NCBI RefSeq assembly: GCF_018885265.1
Contig: NZ_CP076538.1
Coordinates: 1,524,001 to 1,588,000 of the forward strand
Origin: Amycolatopsis aidingensis
GTDB taxonomy: Bacteria; Actinomycetota; Actinomycetes; Mycobacteriales; Pseudonocardiaceae
Length of the DNA: 64,000 bases
Direction of reading: 5' to 3'
The notes under the pieces were generated by a model that saw only the letters and a program-made list of their open reading frames with translations, searched no databases and was not told the origin of the DNA. The translations under genes and the position numbers were made by a program. Below, piece by piece: positions 17,074 through 25,429 of the stretch (the first letter of the stretch is position 1; each line of letters begins with the position of its first letter).

Positions 17074-18264
17074 TCAGAAGGGTGGTTTGTCGTCCTCTGG
17101 GGTGAGGGGTTCGTGGAGGGGTTCGCGGGGGCTTTGGTGGATGTCTCCGTGGGGTGTGGTGATGGTGGGTATGCCGTCGATGACTTCGTATTTCCATCCC
17201 GGCAGGTCTTTGAGGTGGTGGTCGCGTTCGCAGTACCCGACCAGTTCTTCTTCCCGGGTGGTGCCGCCCTTGGCCCAGTCGGTGGTGTGGTCGTTCTGGC
17301 ACTGCTGGGAGGGCCGGTGGCACCCGATGCCCTGACATTCCCGGTCTCGTACCCGCACGAACTCATCCAGCGCCGCCGGGGGCCGGTACCGCGTACGCCC
17401 CAGATCGGTGGGATGCCCGGTGGCCGGGTCGGTCAACAACCGTCGCCACACACTGTCGGGGTGGGTGGCCAGCTCCCGCGCCAACGACGCCGGGATATGC
17501 CCATGCCCGGCCACATATCCCGGCTGCTCGTCCAGCCCCAGCAGGGAGCTGGCGGCGAAGTACAGGTACACCTCCGTCCGCGGCGCCCGGGTGGCGCCGT
17601 CCTCCCGGAGGGCCAAATCGGCGAACACATCCGCCCGCAACTGCTCCAACGTGCGACTGTCCCCTTCCTTCCGCATCCGTCGGGCGGCCCGGTCACACCG
17701 CGCGTAGATCGCCGTGGCCACCTCGGTGGCCAGATCGGCCGTGAGGCTGGACACCCCATCCTCCTGATGGATGAGTTCTAGGGATCGTTGTGCCCGCCGC
17801 GCTTTGGTGCGCTGCGCCGCTCCGTCGGGGTCGACCGCGAGTACCTGGTAGCGCACCGACCGCCGCAGGCTGGTGCGGTCTTTGCGTTCCAGTTTGTCGC
17901 CCATCCGCTTATCCACCTCGCGGGCTTGTTGGTCGGTGAGGACCGCGGTGGGTTCGACCACCGCTTTCACCTTCTCCTGGTCAATCCGGCCCTCGCGGAA
18001 GGCGGCGAGGGTGTTCGGTAGCCGGGTGAGGTGCTGTCCCAGTGCCAGGGCTTCCTCCACCCGGTGCCGGGTCCAGTAGAGGCGTCCGGCGATCTCGGTC
18101 ACCAGCGAGACCCGTTCGTCCCCGTCGTGGGCGAGGTCGGCCACCAGCAGCACCCGCCGCGCTTCCAGCCGGGCGATGGCGCGTTCGTTGGCCTCCAATA
18201 GGTCGAGTGTGGTGAGTGCGTCTTCGGCGGGATCCGTGTGCGGATCAGAACTGTGTCTGTCCAT
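17074..18264 (-). CDS. DUF222 / HNH endonuclease domain protein (13E12 family)
   Basis: A 396-residue protein of the actinobacterial 13E12 repeat family: an N-terminal helical DUF222 region (ALTTLDLLEANERAIARLEARR onward) and a C-terminal HNH nuclease motif, CQNDHTTDWAKGGTTREEELVGYCERDHH. Family members are numerous in actinobacterial genomes and their role is unsettled. ATG 18264 is chosen because a near-consensus TACAAT -10 box ends seven bases upstream (leaderless). An open frame continues to 18408 but is not family sequence. Its codon use looks less G+C-extreme than that of its neighbours. It is convergent with the TetR gene, 14 bp away. Confidence 0.85.
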   Translation of the reverse strand: MDRHSSDPHTDPAEDALTTLDLLEANERAIARLEARRVLLVADLAHDGDERVSLVTEIAGRLYWTRHRVEEALALGQHLTRLPNTLAAFREGRIDQEKVKAVVEPTAVLTDQQAREVDKRMGDKLERKDRTSLRRSVRYQVLAVDPDGAAQRTKARRAQRSLELIHQEDGVSSLTADLATEVATAIYARCDRAARRMRKEGDSRTLEQLRADVFADLALREDGATRAPRTEVYLYFAASSLLGLDEQPGYVAGHGHIPASLARELATHPDSVWRRLLTDPATGHPTDLGRTRYRPPAALDEFVRVRDRECQGIGCHRPSQQCQNDHTTDWAKGGTTREEELVGYCERDHHLKDLPGWKYEVIDGIPTITTPHGDIHQSPREPLHEPLTPEDDKPPF

Positions 18265-18506
18265 ACCCACAATTGTATCGACGGGACCGACGAAAATTCC
18301 CCGTGTGAATGTATACCCGCTGGTATTCACTCGAATGCGTGTTCGACATGGAGTGTGTATGTCGGGTCGGGGGACGGTGCTCGTTCCGTGGGGTGCTGGC
18401 GCTAGCAACCAGCCCTGCTAGTGGTGATGTGTGCAGCGCCAGTGCCCCGCGGCGCGCCGGAGGCGTGCTTGAAACCCAGCCACAACCACCCCTCACCACC
18501 CACGCG

Positions 18507-18626
18507 AACAGCAAACTCGCCAACGCGAACAGCAACGATGTACGGGAACGGCCAAAGCATGCGCGTGGGCAGCCAAAGCGTGCGCGGGAACGGCAAACAC
18601 ACGCGCGTGGGGAGCAAACACGCGGG
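18507..18626 (+). repeat. Array of a 20-21-bp repeat (array A), one orientation
   Basis: The 362-bp gap between the HNH gene and glpK1 holds no gene. Its last 120 bases contain six units with a CAAA/CAAC core at 18512, 18533, 18553, 18574, 18594 and 18615 (spacing 21, 20, 21, 20, 21). Typical units read GCGCGTGGGCAGCCAAAG or GCGCGGGAACGGCAAAC. The array runs up to the glpK1 stop codon at 18627. The same unit recurs at 45521-45704. The first part of the gap (18265-18506) shows only the HNH promoter. Confidence 0.75.
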
Positions 18627-20144
18627 TCAGCTGTCGGTTCGGTGTGGGCGCATCCAGCCGAAGGTGAGTTCGACGGCGCGCTGCCAGTTGGCGTACTCCT
18701 CGGTTCTGCGCCGCTCTTCCATCTGCGGGAGCCACTGGGCGGCCCGGTGCCAGTTGCGCCGCAGCCCTTCCAGGTCCGGCCAGTATCCGACGGCGAGCCC
18801 GGCGGCGTAGGCCGCGCCGAGCGAAACCGTCTCGGCGACCATCGGGCGCATCACCGGAACGGCGAGCACGTCGGCGAGGAACTGCATCAGCAGGTGGTCG
18901 GCCGTCATCCCGCCGTCCACCTTGAGTTCGGCCATGCTCAGCCCGGAGTCGGCGTTCATCGCGTCCACCACCTCGCGGGTCTGCCAGCCGGTGGCCTCCA
19001 GCACGGCGCGGGCAAGGTGGCCCTTGGTGATGTAGGAGGTGAGCCCGACGATGATGCCGCGAGCCTCACTGCGCCAGTGCGGGGCGAACAGGCCGGAGAA
19101 GGCGGGCACGATGTAGCAGCCACCGTTGTCCGTCACGGTACGCGCCAGCGTCTCGATCTCGGGGGCGCTGGTGATCAGGCCGAGCCCGTCCCGGAACCAC
19201 TGCACCAGTGACCCGGTGATCGCGATCGAGCCCTCCAGGGCGTAACGGGCGGGCTCGTCCCCGATCCGGAAGGCGACCGTGGTGAGCAGGCCGTGGGTGG
19301 AGTGCACCGGCTCGGTTCCGGTGTTCATCAGCAGGAAGCTGCCGGTGCCGTAGGTGCACTTGGCCTCGCCCGCGGCGAAGCAGGTCTGCCCGAACAGGGC
19401 GGCATGCTGGTCGCCGAGGGTGGCGGCGATCCGGATACCGGGCACCACCCTGCGGGTCTGTCCGTAGACCTCGGTCGAGGAGCGGATCTCCGGGAGCATC
19501 CGGCGTGGAATGTCGAAAAAGGACAGTAGCTCCTCGTCCCAGTCCAGGGTGCCGAGGTTCATCAGCAGGGTGCGGCTGGCGTTGGTGACGTCGGTGACGT
19601 GCACGCCGCCGTCCGGCCCGCCGGTCAGGTTCCAGATCAGCCAGCTCTCCATGGTGCCGAACAGCACGTCCCCGCGCTCCGCCCGCTCGCGCAGCCCGGG
19701 AATCCGCTCCAGCAGCCAGCATACCCGCGGCGCGGAGAAGTACGTGGCCAGCGGAAGCCCGCAGCGTTCCCGCACCCGTTCCGAGCCGGGGGCCACGCCG
19801 AGCCGCTCGACCAGCTCGTCGGTGCGGGTGTCCTGCCATACGATCGCCCTGCTCACCGGGGCGCCGGTGTGCCGGTCCCAGAGTACGGTGGTCTCCCGCT
19901 GGTTGGTGATGCCCAGTGCGGCGACCTGGTTCGCCTCGATGCCGGCCTCGCGCAGTGCCTGCGGCACGATCCGGTCCACATTCCGCCAGATCTCCACGGC
20001 GTCGTGCTCCACCCAGCCCGGTTTCGGGAAGTGCTGGTGGTGCTCGCGCTGCGCCACGGAAACCAGCCTGGCGCGGTGATCGAACAGAATGCACCGGGTC
20101 GAGGTGGTGCCCTGGTCGATCGCCATCACGTACTTCTGTGCCAT
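18627..20144 (-). CDS. glpK: Glycerol kinase (paralogue 1)
   Basis: A 505-residue FGGY kinase that converts glycerol and ATP to sn-glycerol 3-phosphate in the cytoplasm. Diagnostic motifs: [15 protein letters not shown] (ATP site), [34 protein letters not shown], and a late GG(M)TAD motif ([15 protein letters not shown]). It lies 12 bp behind the IclR-type regulator on the same strand, an autoregulated pair. A second glycerol kinase gene lies 1.9 kb away at 22039, with clearly divergent sequence. Confidence 0.93.
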   Translation of the reverse strand: MAQKYVMAIDQGTTSTRCILFDHRARLVSVAQREHHQHFPKPGWVEHDAVEIWRNVDRIVPQALREAGIEANQVAALGITNQRETTVLWDRHTGAPVSRAIVWQDTRTDELVERLGVAPGSERVRERCGLPLATYFSAPRVCWLLERIPGLRERAERGDVLFGTMESWLIWNLTGGPDGGVHVTDVTNASRTLLMNLGTLDWDEELLSFFDIPRRMLPEIRSSTEVYGQTRRVVPGIRIAATLGDQHAALFGQTCFAAGEAKCTYGTGSFLLMNTGTEPVHSTHGLLTTVAFRIGDEPARYALEGSIAITGSLVQWFRDGLGLITSAPEIETLARTVTDNGGCYIVPAFSGLFAPHWRSEARGIIVGLTSYITKGHLARAVLEATGWQTREVVDAMNADSGLSMAELKVDGGMTADHLLMQFLADVLAVPVMRPMVAETVSLGAAYAAGLAVGYWPDLEGLRRNWHRAAQWLPQMEERRRTEEYANWQRAVELTFGWMRPHRTDS

Positions 20145-20156
20145 CAGCAGCCTCCG

Positions 20157-20921
20157 TTACCTGGCGGCCCCGAGATCGCGGGACACCGCGCGGGCGGCAT
20201 CACGGACGTAACCGACCAAAGTGGAGCTCGGCCGGGACCGGGAGTCGCAGATCCGTTCCATGGCGCCGGATACGCCGATCGCGCCGACCACGAGGCCGCC
20301 ATAGGAGCGGATCGGGGCGGCAATGCCGGCCTCGCCGGGCATCGACTCCTCGACCTCGGCAGCCCAGCCCGCGTCGCGCACCTCGGCCAGCACCCGGGTG
20401 AGTGCCTGCGGGCTGCCGATCGTGCGCCGGGTGAAGGACTCCAGCTCGCCGCGCTGCACCGTGGCGGCGAGGTCGGTGTCGTAGGCGAGCAGCACCTTGC
20501 CCAGCGCGGTGGCATGCAGCGGCAGCAGGGTGCCGACATCGAGGGTTTGCAGGGTGTCGTCCGGGCGGAACACGTGGTGCACCACCAGCACGCTGCCCTC
20601 GGCCACCGCGCCGATACGCACGGCCTCCCCACTGCGCGAGGCGAGCGCGTCCGCCCAGTTGATTGCCCGGGACCTGAGCTCGTTGACGTCCAGGTAGCTG
20701 GTGCCCAGATGCAGCAGGGCCGCGCCGAGCTGGTACTTGCCGCTGGTGGCGTCCTGCTCGACGAAGCCGACCGCCTGCAGGGTGCGGAGGATGCCGTGCG
20801 CGGTCCCCTTCGCCAGCTCCAGCGAACTGGCGATCTCGCCGACGCCGAGGCGCCCCGAGCCACGGGCGAGCAGCCGCAGGATCGCGGCCGCGCGCTCGAT
20901 GGATTGGACCGGACCAGGCAC
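20157..20921 (-). CDS. IclR family regulator of glycerol metabolism (GylR-like)
   Basis: A 254-residue IclR regulator: winged helix VQSIERAAAILRLLARGSGRLGVGEIASSLELAKGTAHGILRTLQAVGFV, then the ligand-binding domain with HATALGKVLLA and GEAGIAAPIRSYGG. IclR proteins such as GylR repress glycerol genes until glycerol or glycerol 3-phosphate appears. GTG 20921 is chosen since family members begin (V)PGxxQSIERA and a TAGGTT -10 box ends seven bases upstream; TTG 20957 is an alternative. The operator at 20949-20965 sits in its own promoter, implying autoregulation, and a near copy at 21064-21080 faces glpF. Confidence 0.9.
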   Translation of the reverse strand: MPGPVQSIERAAAILRLLARGSGRLGVGEIASSLELAKGTAHGILRTLQAVGFVEQDATSGKYQLGAALLHLGTSYLDVNELRSRAINWADALASRSGEAVRIGAVAEGSVLVVHHVFRPDDTLQTLDVGTLLPLHATALGKVLLAYDTDLAATVQRGELESFTRRTIGSPQALTRVLAEVRDAGWAAEVEESMPGEAGIAAPIRSYGGLVVGAIGVSGAMERICDSRSRPSSTLVGYVRDAARAVSRDLGAAR

Positions 20922-20948
20922 GCGCTCGAACCTATCGCGTCGACGTGG

Positions 20949-20965
20949 GTTCGACAATGTCGAAC
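20949..20965. promoter_or_regulatory. Palindromic operator 1 of the glycerol regulon
   Basis: GTTCGACA-A-TGTCGAAC, a perfect 17-bp palindrome 28 bp upstream of the IclR gene start. It would overlap the -35 region of that gene. Nearly identical to operator 2 at 21064; their centres are 115 bp apart, close to 11 helical turns. Confidence 0.78.
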
Positions 20966-21063
20966 GCGCGGTGGCCTGCGAACGTGTTCATCCGGGCAGG
21001 TCATGAGCTGGGTCACAGTCGCGGCAGAGTAATCGGGCGAACCGGATCAAACCAGGCCCCAGC

Positions 21064-21080
21064 GTTCGACATTGTCGAAT
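21064..21080. promoter_or_regulatory. Palindromic operator 2 of the glycerol regulon
   Basis: GTTCGACA-T-TGTCGAAT, identical to operator 1 except for the central base and the last base. It lies just upstream of a TTGACC -35 at 21089-21094 and a TACTTAAT -10 region at about 21108-21115 for glpF. The IclR-type regulator at 20157 is the expected ligand. Confidence 0.75.
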
Positions 21081-21200
21081 CCGGTTCGTTGACCCCTCGG
21101 AAACCCGTACTTAATGTCCAGCGCGACCCCGCGGGTTGTTCCGAACAGACGTCAACGCTGCCGCCGCTTCGGCGTGCAGCCCGCTTTTTCCGGAGGAGAC

Positions 21201-22028
21201 ATGGTCGAACGGCTCAAGGCCCGTGGGCTCGTCGGCGAGATGGCCGCCGAGTTTGCAGGCACGTTCATCCTCATCATGTTCGGCTGCGGGGTCGTGGCCC
21301 AGGTCGCCGCGGCCGGGATCGGTGACCACGACAGCATCGCCTGGGCCTGGGGGCTCGGCGTGATCCTCGGGGTCTACGTGGCCTCCAGGGTCAGCGGCGG
21401 GCACATCAACCCCGCGGTGACCGTGGCACTGGCGGTGTTCCGCGACTTCCCGTGGCGCAAGGTCGGCCCGTACGCGCTGGCGCAGACCGCTGGCGCCTTC
21501 GTGGCCGCGTTGCTGGTGCGCTGGAACTACTCCGAGGTGCTGGCCAGTGTGGACCCCGGGCACACCATCGAGACCCAGGGCGTGTTCTCCACCCTGCCGG
21601 GCAACGGGGTGCTGCCGATCAGCGACCTCGGCGCCTTCCGGGACCAGATCATCGGCACCGCGATCCTGCTGTTCCTGGTGGTGGCCATCACCGACCTGCG
21701 CAACCTCGCGCCGCCGCCCTTCCTCGCCCCGGTGGTGGTCGGCTTCGTGGTGGTCGGCATCGGCATGGCCTGGGGCAGCGCCGCCGGTTACGCGATCAAC
21801 CCCGCCCGCGACTTCGGGCCCCGGCTGGCCTCCTATCTCACCGGATACGGCACGGCCTGGCTCGACCAGCACGGCCATCCCTACTTCTGGGTGCCGATAG
21901 CCGGGCCACTCATCGGCGGCATCATCGGCGTCGGGGCCTACCGCCTGCTCATCGCGCGCTTCCTGCCGCCGCCCGAACCGCCGCTCGAACCCGCCCCCGT
22001 CCCGGCCGCCGCGGCCCGCAACGCCTGA
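21201..22028 (+). CDS. glpF: Glycerol uptake facilitator (aquaglyceroporin)
   Basis: A 275-residue MIP channel with six membrane segments and both pore signatures: GGHINPAVT and [14 protein letters not shown]. The Asp after the second NPAR is the mark of glycerol-conducting members rather than strict water channels. It lets glycerol diffuse in for phosphorylation by GlpK. A GGAGGAG site at 21192-21198 fixes ATG 21201. It leads the glpF-glpK-glpD group, 10 bp before glpK2. The Pro-rich tail [13 protein letters not shown] is unusual but not rare in actinobacteria. Confidence 0.93.
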   Translation: MVERLKARGLVGEMAAEFAGTFILIMFGCGVVAQVAAAGIGDHDSIAWAWGLGVILGVYVASRVSGGHINPAVTVALAVFRDFPWRKVGPYALAQTAGAFVAALLVRWNYSEVLASVDPGHTIETQGVFSTLPGNGVLPISDLGAFRDQIIGTAILLFLVVAITDLRNLAPPPFLAPVVVGFVVVGIGMAWGSAAGYAINPARDFGPRLASYLTGYGTAWLDQHGHPYFWVPIAGPLIGGIIGVGAYRLLIARFLPPPEPPLEPAPVPAAAARNA

Positions 22029-22038
22029 GGAGCAAGCC

Positions 22039-23559
22039 ATGAGTGACTACATCGGCAGCATCGACCAGGGCACCACCAGCACCCGGTTCATGGTGTTCGA
22101 CCGCGGCGGCAACGAGATCGCCCGGCACCAGCTCGAGCACGAGCAGATCTTCCCGCAGGCGGGCTGGGTTGAGCACAACCCGACGGAGATCTGGGAACGC
22201 ACCCGCGCGGTGATCGAGACCGCGATGAACAAGGCGAACCTGCGGGCGGGCGATCTGGCCGCACTGGGGGTGACCAACCAGCGGGAGACCACCGTGGTGT
22301 GGAACCGCCGGACCGGGCGGCCGTACCACAACGCCATCGTCTGGCAGGACACCCGCACCGACCGGATCGCGGCCGCGCTGGACCGGGACGGCCGCGGCGA
22401 GGTCATCCGGCGCAAGGCAGGCCTGCCCCCGGCGACCTACTTCTCGGCAGGCAAACTGCAGTGGATCCTGGAGAACGTGGCGGGGGTCCGGGAGGCGGCC
22501 GAGGCCGGGGACGCGGTTTTCGGCACCACGGACAGCTGGCTGCTGTGGAACCTCACCGGCGGGGTGGACGGCGGCGTGCACGTCACCGATGTCACCAACG
22601 CCAGCCGCACCATGCTGATGAACCTGGAGACCCTGGACTGGGACGAGGAACTGCTGTCCTTCTTCGGCATTCCGCGCCGGATGCTGCCCGCCATCATGCC
22701 CTCATCCCACCCCGAGCTGTACGGGACGACAAGGGCGGACGGCCCGCTGCGCGGTGCGGTCCCGCTCGCCGGTGACCTCGGCGACCAGCAGGCGGCCACC
22801 GTCGGGCAGCTGTGCTTCCGGCCGGGCGAGGCCAAGAACACCTACGGCACCGGGAACTTCCTGCTGCTGAACACCGGGCACGAGCTGGTGCGTTCCCAGC
22901 ACGGCCTGCTCACCACGGTCTGCTACCAGTTCGGCGCGGAGAAGCCGGCGTACGCACTGGAAGGTTCCATCGCGGTCACCGGTTCGGCCGTGCAGTGGCT
23001 GCGCGACCAGCTCGGCATCATCGGCGGTGCGTCGCAGAGCGAGGCACTGGCCAGCCAGGTCGAGGACACCGGCGGGGTCTATTTCGTACCTGCCTTCTCC
23101 GGGCTGTTCGCGCCCTACTGGCGTTCCGACGCCCGCGGCGCGCTGCTCGGGCTTTCCCGGTACAGCACCAACGCCCATGTCGCGCGGGCCACCCTGGAGG
23201 CAATCTGCTACCAGACCAAGGACGTGGTGCAGGCGATGACCGCCGACTCCGGGGTGAGCCTTGACGTGTTGCGAGTGGACGGTGGGGTTACCGCGAACCA
23301 GCTGTGCATGCAACTACAGGCGGACATCCTCGGCGTGCCGGTCTCCCGCCCGGTGGTCGCCGAGACCACGGCGCTGGGTGCGGCCTACGCGGCCGGGCTT
23401 GCGGTCGGGTTCTGGCGCTCCACCGACGAGCTGGAGCAGAACTGGCAGGAGGACCGGCGCTGGTTGCCGAGCTGGGACGACCAGCAGCGGGACAAGGGTT
23501 ACGCGGGCTGGCAGAAGGCGGTATCGCGAACCCTGGACTGGGTCGAGATCGAGGAATGA
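22039..23559 (+). CDS. glpK: Glycerol kinase (paralogue 2)
   Basis: A 506-residue FGGY kinase phosphorylating glycerol. [43 protein letters not shown], the central [18 protein letters not shown] and [18 protein letters not shown] are all intact. It sits between glpF (10 bp upstream) and glpD (41 bp downstream), so uptake, phosphorylation and oxidation are co-expressed. It differs throughout from paralogue 1 at 18627, so this is an old duplication or separate acquisition. A GGAGCAAGCC site precedes ATG 22039. Confidence 0.94.
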   Translation: MSDYIGSIDQGTTSTRFMVFDRGGNEIARHQLEHEQIFPQAGWVEHNPTEIWERTRAVIETAMNKANLRAGDLAALGVTNQRETTVVWNRRTGRPYHNAIVWQDTRTDRIAAALDRDGRGEVIRRKAGLPPATYFSAGKLQWILENVAGVREAAEAGDAVFGTTDSWLLWNLTGGVDGGVHVTDVTNASRTMLMNLETLDWDEELLSFFGIPRRMLPAIMPSSHPELYGTTRADGPLRGAVPLAGDLGDQQAATVGQLCFRPGEAKNTYGTGNFLLLNTGHELVRSQHGLLTTVCYQFGAEKPAYALEGSIAVTGSAVQWLRDQLGIIGGASQSEALASQVEDTGGVYFVPAFSGLFAPYWRSDARGALLGLSRYSTNAHVARATLEAICYQTKDVVQAMTADSGVSLDVLRVDGGVTANQLCMQLQADILGVPVSRPVVAETTALGAAYAAGLAVGFWRSTDELEQNWQEDRRWLPSWDDQQRDKGYAGWQKAVSRTLDWVEIEE

Positions 23560-23600
23560 GTACGCGACTGCGGCTGGGCCGCGAACAGCACGGGAGGGCA

Positions 23601-25298
23601 ATGATGGGGACCGCACGGCTCGGGCCGGAGTACCGGGAGGCCGCGCTGCACTCGGCCGGGGAGAGTGAGCTGGACGTCCTGGTCATCGGCGGGGGAGTGG
23701 TCGGAGCGGGCGCGGCGCTGGACGCGGCCTCCCGTGGGCTTTCCGTGGCGCTGGTGGAGGCGCGGGACTGGGCGGCTGGAACCTCCAGCCGGTCCAGCAA
23801 GCTGATCCACGGCGGGCTGCGCTACCTGGAGCAGCGGGACTTCTCGCTGGTGCGGGAGGCGCTCAAGGAGCGTGGCCTGCTGCTGCGCAGGCTCGCGCCG
23901 CATCTGGTCCGGCCGGTGCCCTTCCTGCTGCCGCTGCGCCACCGGGTGTGGGAGCGGGCCTATATCGGGGCCGGGGTGCTGCTGTACGACACCATGGGCG
24001 GTGCAAGGGCGCTGCCCATGCACCGGCACCTTTCCCGCGCCAAGGCGCTGGAACTGGCGCCCTCGCTGCGGCCGGATGCGCTCACCGGAGCCATCCGGTA
24101 CTACGACGCGCAGGTGGACGACGCGCGGCACACCATGATGATCGCGCGTACCGCGGCCCAGCACGGCGCAAGCGTGCTCACCAGGGCGCGGGCCACCGGG
24201 CTGCTGCGCGAAGGGGACCGAGTGGCCGGCGCGACGGTACGGGACCTCGAGAACGGCAGGGAGATCACCGTCCGGGCCCGGCGGGTGATCAGCGCGACCG
24301 GGGTGTGGACCGATGAGCTGCACCAGGCCGCCGGGGCGAAGGCGCCGTTCTCGGTACGGATGTCCAAGGGAGTGCACCTGCTGGTGCCGCGGGCGCGGAT
24401 CCGGTTGGACACCGGGCTGATCCTGCGTACCGAGAAGAGCGTGCTGTTCGTGATCCCGTGGGGACAGCACTGGATCATCGGCACCACCGACACCGAATGG
24501 CGGCTGGACAAGGCCCACCCCTCGGTCAGCAGGGCGGACCTTGACTACCTGCTGGAGCACGTGAACGCGGTACTGCGCACACCGCTGACGCACGAGGACA
24601 TCGAGGGCGTGTACGCGGGCCTGCGCCCACTGCTGGCCGGGACCTCGGCGGAGACGGCGCAGCTGTCCCGTGAGCACGCGGTGGCCGAACCGGCGCCGGG
24701 GCTGTTCGTGGTTGCCGGTGGCAAGTACACCACCTACCGGGTGATGGCCAAGGACGTGGTGGACGCCGCGGTGCGCGGGTTCGGCGCGGCGGTGCCGCGC
24801 TCGCTCACCGACAGGTTGCCGCTGCTCGGGGCGGTCGGATACGCCGAGCTGTTGGCGCAGCGGGAGCAGGTCGCGGCGGACAGCGGGCTGCCGGTGCACC
24901 GGATCGAGCACCTGCTCGGCCGGTACGGATCGGCGGTCCGCGAGCTGCTGGAGCTGATCCGGCAGCGACCGGAGCTGGCCGAGCCGATCCCTGGCGGGCA
25001 GGAGTACCTCAAGGCCGAGGCGGTGTATGCGGTGACCCACGAGGGTGCCCTGCACCTCGAGGACCTGCTCACCCGGCGGATGCGGATCTCGGTGGAGGCC
25101 GCCGACCGCGGGCTGGCCGCCGCGCCGGAGGTGGCGCAGCTGGTGGCCCCGGTACTCGGCTGGTCGGCCGCCCGTACCCGGCGGGAGGTTGAGCACTACG
25201 CGGAGCGGGTCCGGGCGGAGCTCGCGGCCCAGGACGCCGAGGACGACCTGGCCGCGAACACCGCCCGGCTCACCGCGCCGGAGCCGGTGGAAACCTGA
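23601..25298 (+). CDS. glpD: Aerobic glycerol-3-phosphate dehydrogenase
   Basis: A 565-residue flavoprotein that oxidises sn-glycerol 3-phosphate to dihydroxyacetone phosphate, passing electrons to the quinone pool at the membrane face. The FAD site is VLVIGGGVVGAGAALDAASRG; SSRSSKLIHGGLRYLE is the family signature; IGTTDTEW and VVAGGKYTTYR are conserved; the C-terminal alpha-helical domain is complete. ATG 23601 follows GGGAGGG at 23592. It is the last gene of the glpF-glpK-glpD unit and ends before a large inverted repeat at 25312. Confidence 0.94.
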   Translation: MMGTARLGPEYREAALHSAGESELDVLVIGGGVVGAGAALDAASRGLSVALVEARDWAAGTSSRSSKLIHGGLRYLEQRDFSLVREALKERGLLLRRLAPHLVRPVPFLLPLRHRVWERAYIGAGVLLYDTMGGARALPMHRHLSRAKALELAPSLRPDALTGAIRYYDAQVDDARHTMMIARTAAQHGASVLTRARATGLLREGDRVAGATVRDLENGREITVRARRVISATGVWTDELHQAAGAKAPFSVRMSKGVHLLVPRARIRLDTGLILRTEKSVLFVIPWGQHWIIGTTDTEWRLDKAHPSVSRADLDYLLEHVNAVLRTPLTHEDIEGVYAGLRPLLAGTSAETAQLSREHAVAEPAPGLFVVAGGKYTTYRVMAKDVVDAAVRGFGAAVPRSLTDRLPLLGAVGYAELLAQREQVAADSGLPVHRIEHLLGRYGSAVRELLELIRQRPELAEPIPGGQEYLKAEAVYAVTHEGALHLEDLLTRRMRISVEAADRGLAAAPEVAQLVAPVLGWSAARTRREVEHYAERVRAELAAQDAEDDLAANTARLTAPEPVET

Positions 25299-25311
25299 AC
25301 CGGCTCAGCGA

Positions 25312-25413
25312 GGGTTATTCAGAACGACCCAGCGACCGCGGGCCGCCAGGCCCGTGCGAGCGGTCGTTGCAGGTCACCGCGCTGGCGAGGCGCGTTGCGG
25401 ACCTGAATAACCC
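25312..25413. repeat. 102-bp structured element with 11-bp terminal inverted repeats
   Basis: The ends are GGGTTATTCAG (25312-25322) and its exact complement (25403-25413). Inside, CGACCGC (25333-25339) pairs with 25360-25366, and GGGCC pairs with GGCCC around a GCCA loop; AACGACC/GGTCGTT gives an alternative fold. A dinucleotide GA flanks both ends. It lies between the convergent glpD and aminopeptidase genes and can act as a bidirectional terminator. The exact terminal repeats also fit a miniature transposable or REP-like element. Confidence 0.65.
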
Positions 25414-25429
25414 GACCGCGGAATAAGAC

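Noticed and set aside
17074..18264. HNH gene as a mobile intron or homing endonuclease
   Set aside because: DUF222/HNH proteins are common stand-alone actinobacterial genes; no intron, intein or disrupted host gene surrounds it.
18265..18408. N-terminal extension of the first DUF222/HNH protein
   Set aside because: It lacks family sequence, and a TACAAT -10 box ends seven bases before ATG 18264.
18507..18626. CRISPR array
   Set aside because: The units are directly adjacent 20-21-bp repeats without spacers, and no cas gene is in the window.
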